Source: JASHUC01 sp035523875 (GTDB taxonomy: Bacteria; Pseudomonadota; Gammaproteobacteria; Steroidobacterales; Steroidobacteraceae). From it: DNA of 64,000 nt. The stretch spans positions 62,001-126,000 of the forward strand of contig DATKPY010000029.1 in NCBI GenBank assembly GCA_035523875.1. Direction: 5' to 3'. The notes beneath the pieces were generated by a model. That model had not been told where the DNA came from and did not search any database. It saw nothing but the letters and a program-made list of their open reading frames with translations. The position numbers and the translations under genes are program-made. Positions 58,839 through 64,000 of the stretch are shown here, in pieces (position 1 is the first letter of the stretch; every line of letters starts with the position of its first letter).

Positions 58839-59208
58839 GGTGCTCTCCCCTGACGTTGTTATGCGCGGCCGGCTCGGGCACGCCGCGCGTCCGCGCCGTT
58901 GCGAGCGCGGGCGCAGCAGAATATGCAGCGCACCGCAGCGAACGTCAAACCGGTATCGGAGATCGTGTCCGCGAGAATCGCCACTGGCCTCGCCGGCCGA
59001 GGGGGGTCGGCCGTCCCGGTGTCAGCCGGAATGAGGGGGTCAATCCGAAGAGCCAATCGTTCCGGGTAAACGAAGCCAGTGGCGGAAAAGGGTCGCGGAA
59101 TGCCTCGACCCCGATAGCATCGCCGCACGGCGTCGCCCGAGCCATCGGGCAAGCGAGCGAGGTGCTCTGGCCCGTAGGGGCCATGCGCATCTCTCCCCTT
59201 GGAGAGAG
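58839..59208. other. 370-base gap with two perfect hairpins and no gene
   Basis: No reading frame here looks like a protein. CGGCCGA and TCGGCCG (58994-59000 and 59007-59013) form a perfect 7-bp stem around a six-G loop. TCTCTCC and GGAGAGA (59190-59196 and 59201-59207) form another 7-bp stem ending just past the stop of the SYLF gene, so it may end that transcript, though no T run follows. The middle (59030-59180) is less G+C-rich than the genes beside it and may be a repeat element; I cannot check other copies. Confidence 0.4.
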
Positions 59209-59925
59209 TCACTCGTTGGTTGCGACCCGTGCGTCGAGCACTGCCCGCAAGCGCGCGCTGCCGCGGTTGCCTACCGCGCCGGCCAGAATCTCCCCGGTGC
59301 TCGCCAGGCGTTGGTAGTAGGCCTCGTCGAGCACGCGGTCCGCGCTCAGAGCGGTCGCGCCGAGCGCGCCGCCTGCCAGCAGGTCCGGCCTCGCCGCCCA
59401 CACCAGGACATCGGCAGGCGCCGCGGGGGACACGGACACCTGATCGCCTGAGACTGCCTTGAGCGTGAGCCTGGTAGCCGCGCCGAGCCGCCAGTTGCTC
59501 GAGCGCTCCCGGAACTCGCCCGCCGCCCGCCCCGTCATGAGGAAGAGCGCGAGCGGGCCGCCATCTCCGTTCGCCGGCAGCGTGAGGGCGAGGCCGCCGA
59601 GCGTGTAGAAGGCGGGCGCGCTCCAGCTGCCATGGCGCCGGACGAGCAGCACGCCGGCGCCGCCCTGGCCGCCTGAAATCCAGCCGACGCGCGCGTAATC
59701 GGGCACGAGCAGCACGCCCACCGCCCTCATCAGCAACGCCGCGGTCGAGCGATCGTGCTCGAGGCGGGCCGCCAGGGCGACTGCGCGATCCACGCGGCTT
59801 TGCGCATCGGCGGCCGCGGAGTTGAGTTGCGCGGGCGAGGGAGTCTGGGCCGCGGCGACGAGCGCGGCACCGCCGAGGAGTGCGGCAGGGACCCTCCGCA
59901 GGAGCCCGCGCAGGATGGGACCCAT
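59209..59925 (-). CDS. SYLF-domain lipid-binding protein
   Basis: A 238-residue protein with a hydrophobic leader (ALLGGAALVAAAQ) and a YSC84/SYLF domain: RAVGVLLVPDYARVGWISGGQ, GGAGVLLVRRHGSWSAPAFYT, LGGLALTLPANGDGGPLALFLM. In other organisms SYLF proteins bind phosphoinositides or membranes; the bacterial role is unclear. ATG 59925. It lies next to a DUF6491-type protein, both probably periplasmic. Confidence 0.85.
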   Translation of the reverse strand: MGPILRGLLRRVPAALLGGAALVAAAQTPSPAQLNSAAADAQSRVDRAVALAARLEHDRSTAALLMRAVGVLLVPDYARVGWISGGQGGAGVLLVRRHGSWSAPAFYTLGGLALTLPANGDGGPLALFLMTGRAAGEFRERSSNWRLGAATRLTLKAVSGDQVSVSPAAPADVLVWAARPDLLAGGALGATALSADRVLDEAYYQRLASTGEILAGAVGNRGSARLRAVLDARVATNE

Positions 59926-59929
59926 CCGA

Positions 59930-60346
59930 CTAGGGCCTCGCGCGCTTGGGGAGGCGCGCCGCAGCGCTCCTCGACAGCACGCGCATTGACTTCACGATGC
60001 AGCGCTGCGGACCGGCGAGGCCGTAGCGCACCTCGATGTCCCAGTCGATCGCTCTGCAGACCAGATTGGTCGAATCGAATCGGGTGACGAGATGGGCGTC
60101 CGGGAACAGCAGGGTGGGACAGCTGCCGGCGAGGTCGAGCCGGAAGAAGCGATCGGGAAACACACGGATATAGAGCGTCTTCGCATCCGGTGCCTTCCAG
60201 CTCGCGAAATCCCCGGGCCGAAAGCAGGTGGATGCGGTATCGGGGTGGGCCGCGAGCGCCTGCGGCGCTACCGAGCCTGCGCACACGAGCGCCGCGCTCC
60301 AGAGGAGGATGCACCGACCGAGCGACATCGCGTACGACTTTATCAC
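59930..60346 (-). CDS. DUF6491-type periplasmic protein
   Basis: A 138-residue exported protein: hydrophobic signal (ILLWSAALVCAGSVAPQALA) then CFRPGDFASWKAPDAKTLYI, RVFPDRFFRLDLAGSCPTLL, FPDAHLVTRFDS and PQRCIVKSMRVL, matching the DUF6491 pattern as I remember it, with four conserved Cys. Function unknown. GTG 60346 overlaps the previous stop (GTGA), so coupling favours it over ATG 60328. Paired with the SYLF and membrane-protein genes. Confidence 0.75.
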   Translation of the reverse strand: MIKSYAMSLGRCILLWSAALVCAGSVAPQALAAHPDTASTCFRPGDFASWKAPDAKTLYIRVFPDRFFRLDLAGSCPTLLFPDAHLVTRFDSTNLVCRAIDWDIEVRYGLAGPQRCIVKSMRVLSRSAAARLPKRARP

Positions 60347-61467
60347 GAGCCGCGTCGCGCGTGAGGCTGGTGCGCCGCGCCGCCTGCTGCGGTGGTGAGC
60401 TGGCGCTCGAGCGCGGCCTTGCCCGCAAGTCGGGCCAGCTCCGCGAGCCGGCGGGCGTGCTCCGGGGAGGCCGGCCGGTAGCCCGCGTGCGAAGCGAGCC
60501 GGTGCGCCAGCACCTCGAGCGCCATGCCGTTCTCCCGGCGCGTGAGCAGCTGCGCGAGATAATCATCCGCGAGCAGATCGGCGACCCTCGGATCGTCCCA
60601 CATCGAGGCGGCCTCGAGCAGCGCTGCGTATTCGCGCCACGCGTGACCGCCGCGGCCATGCGCCGCAATCCATTGCTCGAGCTCGTGCCACGCAGCGGGG
60701 ATGCGTCGCAGACGCACCTGGGTATGCGCGCGGTCGAGCATGCGGTGACGCTCGGCAAGGTGCTCCGAGCGCACCCGCTCGGCCGCGCGCTCCTCGACCG
60801 AGCGGATCTCGATGCCGAGCAGCAGGCGATGCTTGTGGATGATGCCGCCGGTGAAGGCAAAGAGGGTGAGAAAGGCGAGCTGCGAGAGCGCGATTGGCAC
60901 GGCGAGCGGGGCGCTCGCGAGCCACAGGCCGTAGGCGCACGCCGTGGCCGCAAGCAGCGCAAGCACCAGTGCGAAGTAGTCACGCCCCAGACCGCGCATG
61001 AACGCGTGCAGCGCCCGCGGTGAGAGCGCATGGAGCGGGCTGTGACTCACGGCGAGCAGAGCGATGTGGGCCGGGAGGAGCGCAATCAGCAGGAGCGCGG
61101 AGGCCACGAGCACGGGAGTGCCGCCGAGTGAGCGTAAGTAGAGCACGAGCGCGACCCCGATGAGCAGGAGCAGGAGCTGCGCGAGCGGCCGCAGCTCATC
61201 GAGCGGGTTGCACATCTCGAGGGAGAGGACCGGAGCCTCGCGCTCGCCGGCGATCGCCGCATCGAGCAGCACGAAGCAGTACTTGAAGAAGCAGAACACG
61301 AGGATCACCGCGAGCGGGATGCCGAACAGTCCGAGCTGCGCGGCGAGGACGAGCGCGATCGTGAACGTGCCGGCGAGCAGCAGGGGGGCGGCCTGAAGGG
61401 CCAATCGCAGGTAGCGCAGCACCGAAGACCTCGCGCCGCGGGTGTCACGGCACCCACGATGGAGCAT
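60343..61467 (-). CDS. multi-pass membrane protein with a helical C-terminus
   Basis: A 374-residue protein with about five hydrophobic segments (for example APLLLAGTFTIALVLAAQLG, IPLAVILVFCFFKYCFVLL, ALVLYLRSLGGTPVLVASAL, LVLALLAATACAYGLWL, PIALSQLAFLTLFAFTGG), then a cytoplasmic helical region (about 220-370, HELEQWIAAHGRGGHAWREY) with TPR-like spacing. I do not recognise the family. ATG 61467 is taken for the conserved-looking start; ORF extension to 61503 is not supported. Upstream of the DUF6491-type gene. Confidence 0.65.
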   Translation of the reverse strand: MLHRGCRDTRGARSSVLRYLRLALQAAPLLLAGTFTIALVLAAQLGLFGIPLAVILVFCFFKYCFVLLDAAIAGEREAPVLSLEMCNPLDELRPLAQLLLLLIGVALVLYLRSLGGTPVLVASALLLIALLPAHIALLAVSHSPLHALSPRALHAFMRGLGRDYFALVLALLAATACAYGLWLASAPLAVPIALSQLAFLTLFAFTGGIIHKHRLLLGIEIRSVEERAAERVRSEHLAERHRMLDRAHTQVRLRRIPAAWHELEQWIAAHGRGGHAWREYAALLEAASMWDDPRVADLLADDYLAQLLTRRENGMALEVLAHRLASHAGYRPASPEHARRLAELARLAGKAALERQLTTAAGGAAHQPHARRGS

Positions 61468-61602
61468 AGTCTCGTGGTTTCGCGAGCGTGAGGAACCGTG
61501 CACGCCTGTGAGGTGCCAGCGCCTCGATATGTCACCCGGCTGCCACTACAATTTGCCCGCCGGTCAAAATGGGCGCTGGAGCCGTGCGCCCCCCTGGAAC
61601 CC

Positions 61603-61618
61603 CCCCGCGAGCGCGGGG
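61603..61618. other. GC hairpin in the tauD-type leader
   Basis: CCCCGCG (61603-61609) and CGCGGGG (61612-61618) form a perfect 7-bp stem with a two-base loop, within 65 bases of the ATG at 61684. The 61468-61683 gap also has a TACAAT -10 candidate (61547-61552) without a good -35. It may be a leader structure or chance in G+C-rich DNA. Confidence 0.3.
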
Positions 61619-61683
61619 TCATGTGGGATAGGGGGGATCCGGCAAGGTGAGCTCGGCCGCGGGTACGCAAGAGCGAGGATGAC

Positions 61684-62631
61684 ATGAGCCTGACAATCAA
61701 GCCGATACTGCCGCGCTTCGGCGCGGAGGTCTCCGGCGTCGACATCACCCGACCGCTCGATGAGGCCACGCGCCGGGCAATCCGCGACGCGCAGAACACC
61801 TGGGGGATCACCGTGTGGCGCGACACGGGCCTCGACGATGAGACGCACATCGCCTTCAGCCGCATCTTCGGCCACATCGAGCTCGCGCCCCGGATGCAGG
61901 GCCGGCCGTACCGGCATCGACACCGCGAGATCTTCGACGCGAGCAACCTCGATGCGGAGGGCAACATCATCCAGGATGAGCTGCTGCGGCTGCACAAGCG
62001 CGGCGACCGGCTCTGGCACACCGATTCCTCGTTCATGGACATTCGCTCGGCACAGTCGCTGCTCCTCTGCCATGAGGCACCGCCGGTGGGCGGTGAGACC
62101 TGGTTCGCCGACACGCGCAGCGCCTACGCGGATCTGCCGCAGGCGATGAAGGACCGGATCGAGGGACTCAAGGTGCGACACTCGCTGTGGTGGTCGCGCA
62201 GCCGCGCCGGCTATCCGCTCACGGAGGAGGAGATCGACGCGCGGCCGCACGCTGTCCATTCCCTGGTGCACGTGCACGAGGGCTCGGGCCGTAAGGCGCT
62301 CTACGTCGCCGCCCATGCGCGGGATATCCTTGGAATGCCGCGCGATGAAGGTCGCGCGCTGCTGCGCGAGCTCATCGAGTTCGCGACTCAGCCGCAGTAC
62401 GTCTTCAACGTCACGTACCGGCGTGGCGACATGAGCATCTGGGACAACCTCTGCAGCATGCATCGCGGTGGGGATTTCGAGGATCTCACTCACCGGCGCG
62501 ACATGCGGCGCACGACCATTCGCGAGGGCGCCGCGCCGGTGCAGCCGGACGATCCCTTCACCGACCTGTTCGTGGCATCCGGCGCGACTGCATTCAATCG
62601 CCCGCCGGCTCACCGAGGTGGCGGCTCGTGA
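61684..62631 (+). CDS. TauD/TfdA-family 2-oxoglutarate dioxygenase
   Basis: Fe(II)/2-oxoglutarate oxygenase of 315 residues. The metal triad is His 112 and Asp 114 (WHTDSSF) and His 260 (SMHRGGDFED), with Arg in RRDMRRTTIRE for 2-oxoglutarate. The N-terminal PRFGAEVSGVDITRPLDE is the family start. Closer to the TfdA/2,4-D-type group than to taurine dioxygenase by general feel; the substrate cannot be read. Its stop overlaps the SDR GTG (GTGA). The pair suggests sequential oxidation and ketone reduction of one substrate. Confidence 0.9.
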   Translation: MSLTIKPILPRFGAEVSGVDITRPLDEATRRAIRDAQNTWGITVWRDTGLDDETHIAFSRIFGHIELAPRMQGRPYRHRHREIFDASNLDAEGNIIQDELLRLHKRGDRLWHTDSSFMDIRSAQSLLLCHEAPPVGGETWFADTRSAYADLPQAMKDRIEGLKVRHSLWWSRSRAGYPLTEEEIDARPHAVHSLVHVHEGSGRKALYVAAHARDILGMPRDEGRALLRELIEFATQPQYVFNVTYRRGDMSIWDNLCSMHRGGDFEDLTHRRDMRRTTIREGAAPVQPDDPFTDLFVASGATAFNRPPAHRGGGS

Positions 62632-63572
62632 AGGAGGTCGAGGGCCGAGTCGCATTCATCACCGGCGGGGCGAGCGGCATGGGCCTCGGCATGGCCAAGG
62701 CATTCGCGCGCCACGGAATGAAGGTGGTGATCGCCGATGTGCGGCCCGCTGCGCTCGAGGAGGCCATGGGGCATTTTCGCCGCACCGGCGAGCCCGTGCA
62801 TCCGGTGAGCCTCGATGTGACGGACCGCGCCGCGTACGCGCGCGCCGCGGACGAGGCCGAGCGGAAGTTCGGCAGGATCCACGTCCTCATCAACAATGCC
62901 GGGGTCGGCCCCGCCGGGCCGATGCAGAGCGCGACCTTCGAGGACTGGGACTTCTGCCTGGGCGTCAATGTGGGCGGCGTCGTCAACGGGCTGGTGACGG
63001 TGCTGCCGCGGATCCTCGCGCACGGCGAGGACGGACACGTGGTTTCAACCTCCTCGACGGGTGGATTCTCGGCAGTGGGCGGGGCCGGGCTCTATTGCAC
63101 CTCGAAGTTTGCGGTTGCCGGGATGATGGAATCGCTCGCGAGCGATCTAAAGGGTACGCGCGTCGGTGCCTCGGTCTTCTTTCCGGGCCCGGTGACCACC
63201 AACCTCGCCCAGTCGACTCAGGCCGTGCGCCCGGAGCACCTGAAAAGCACGCACGCGCCGCCGCCGCGCCCACGGCCGCCGCCCGCCGGATCGGGCGCGC
63301 CGCTCAACTTCGCCGAGATCTTCATGGATCCGCTCGAGGTGGGTGAGCGGGTGCTCAATGGCATTCGCCGGGGCGACCTCTTCATCATGACGCATCCGGA
63401 GTTCCGCGCCGGACTCGTTGCCCGCAGCGATGCGCTGGTGCGCGCGCTGCCCGAGGAGCCGATCAACGTGCGCCGCCGGGAGGCGCTCAAGGTGTTCGGC
63501 ACGCTCCTCTACAACCCCATTTATGACTCGCAGCACCCGGTGCGGCCTCCGGAGGGCTTTCCTGCGCGGTAA
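62628..63572 (+). CDS. short-chain dehydrogenase with proline-rich insert
   Basis: A 314-residue SDR oxidoreductase: VAFITGGASGMGLGMAKAFA, NNAGVGPAG, Ser in STSSTGG and Tyr-Lys in YCTSKFAVAGM. It is longer than usual (about 250) because of a Pro-rich insert near 210 (THAPPPRPRPPPAGSG) and a C-terminal extension. Coupled to the dioxygenase, so it probably acts in the same pathway; cofactor and substrate unknown. GTG 62628. Confidence 0.88.
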   Translation: MKEVEGRVAFITGGASGMGLGMAKAFARHGMKVVIADVRPAALEEAMGHFRRTGEPVHPVSLDVTDRAAYARAADEAERKFGRIHVLINNAGVGPAGPMQSATFEDWDFCLGVNVGGVVNGLVTVLPRILAHGEDGHVVSTSSTGGFSAVGGAGLYCTSKFAVAGMMESLASDLKGTRVGASVFFPGPVTTNLAQSTQAVRPEHLKSTHAPPPRPRPPPAGSGAPLNFAEIFMDPLEVGERVLNGIRRGDLFIMTHPEFRAGLVARSDALVRALPEEPINVRRREALKVFGTLLYNPIYDSQHPVRPPEGFPAR

Positions 63573-63608
63573 GCGGAGCGTGCGCTTTCGGTTCCGCGTC
63601 CGCGCGCT

Positions 63609-63614
63609 TAAGAT
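63609..63614 (+). promoter_or_regulatory. possible -10 box (TAAGAT) for the DUF1993 gene
   Basis: TAAGAT lies about 31 bases before ATG 63645. The -35 position has only CTTTCG. Candidate only. Confidence 0.3.
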
Positions 63615-63644
63615 TCCTCCGTTCATACCACTCCGGGGAATCCC

Positions 63645-64000
63645 ATGCCGCTTTCGCTCTACGATGCGACCGTTGCGTGCTATCGCCAGACCCTCGAGGC
63701 CGTCACGGGCCTCCTCGGCAAGGCTGAGGCGTTCTGTGCCGAGAAGAAGCTTGCGCCGGAGACGCTCATCCAGGCGCGGCTCGCCGAGGATATGCTGCCC
63801 TTTGCCTACCAGGTGAAATCGACCACGGTGCACTCGCTCGGGGCGATCGAGGCGGTGCGCAAGGGGGTCTTCTCACCTGACATGACGCCGCCGCCGGAGA
63901 GCTTCCCCGCGCTCAAGACGCGGATCGCACAGACCGTCGAGGGCCTTGCACGCATCGAGCGCGCCGAGGTCGAATCGTTCATCGGCCGCGACATGGCGTT
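63645..64000 (+). CDS. DUF1993 family protein, C-terminus beyond window
   Basis: The first 118 codons are present and the frame runs off the end. It starts MPLSLYDATVACYRQTLEAV and continues with ARLAEDMLPFAYQVKSTTVHS and SFPALKTRIAQTVEGLARIE, the DUF1993 pattern, a helical DinB-like domain of unknown role with full length near 170. Predicted cytoplasmic. It follows the SDR gene by 72 bases with its own -10-like box. Confidence 0.85.
   Translation, partial: MPLSLYDATVACYRQTLEAVTGLLGKAEAFCAEKKLAPETLIQARLAEDMLPFAYQVKSTTVHSLGAIEAVRKGVFSPDMTPPPESFPALKTRIAQTVEGLARIERAEVESFIGRDMA

Noticed and set aside
58856..59317. Plus-strand ORF of 153 codons in the 58839-59208 gap
   Set aside because: It lacks a ribosome site and a domain, and it overlaps the SYLF gene antisense. 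It reads as chance coding over an intergenic element.
1..64000. CRISPR array, insertion sequence, prophage or restriction/defence island
   Set aside because: No regular short repeats, no transposase or integrase, no terminal inverted repeats with duplications, and no defence gene motifs were found. Gene order is that of a core chromosome.

Overview
The window reads as one continuous chromosomal stretch of a high-G+C gammaproteobacterium. ZipA next to Smc and LigA, IHF-beta, LapB and a UbiG/RmuC block point to Gammaproteobacteria. The gene orders gyrA-serC-serA-pheA-aroA-cmk-rpsA-ihfB-lapB and mtaD-ubiG-gph-rmuC-yciK resemble Pseudomonas/Xanthomonas-type chromosomes. DksA has a degenerate zinc site, PhaR and PobA are present, and much of the DNA is strongly G+C-rich with GC-biased third codon positions. 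I would guess the Xanthomonadales/Nevskiales/Steroidobacter neighbourhood, but I cannot place it more precisely. No tRNA, rRNA, insertion sequence, prophage or CRISPR array was found.

Layout. 1-3600: start of an RND-efflux adaptor (minus), an aldehyde dehydrogenase, a small secreted protein and PobA. 3600-12350: the translation/RNA operon rimP-nusA-infB-rbfA-truB-rpsO-pnp, with a clear promoter and a two-hairpin attenuator-like leader. 12400-15290 (minus): phaR, gluQ, dksA, queF. 15360-21840: smc-zipA-ligA. 21880-24570 (minus): a formyltransferase-like protein, a PpiC lipoprotein, BolA and YciB. 24670-29130: a YciO-type protein, trpS, scpA, scpB and an RluB-like protein. Smc, ScpA and ScpB, the parts of one chromosome-organising complex, therefore lie about 8 kb apart.

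29050-34710 (minus) is a tightly overlapping six-gene operon: mtaD-like, ubiG, gph/mupP, rmuC, a squalene-synthase-like gene and yciK. Divergent from it, 34840-47400 carries gyrA, then the serine/aromatic amino-acid genes (serC, serA, pheA, aroA), cmk, rpsA, ihfB, lapB and galU. 47450-54520 is a more accessory block: a DUF2934 protein, an ABC transporter with two FtsX-like permeases, a MetE-type protein, a compact RNB nuclease and a LOG-family protein. 54590-61470 is mostly exported or envelope proteins, including a signal-bearing methyltransferase, an SRPBCC protein, a chalcone-isomerase-like protein, a sedolisin protease, a SYLF protein, a DUF6491-type protein and a membrane protein. The window ends with a TauD-type dioxygenase coupled to a short-chain dehydrogenase, and the start of a DUF1993 protein.

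No new multi-gene defence or mobile system was found. The most notable observations are enzymes kept in conserved operon positions after losing their catalytic residues: an MtaD-like protein lacking most metal ligands and an RluB-like protein lacking the catalytic Asp. Also notable are a gluQ gene with no recognisable start codon before its nucleotide-binding motif, a DksA with a long basic N-terminus and no zinc site, and likely near-leaderless promoters at trpS and possibly serA.
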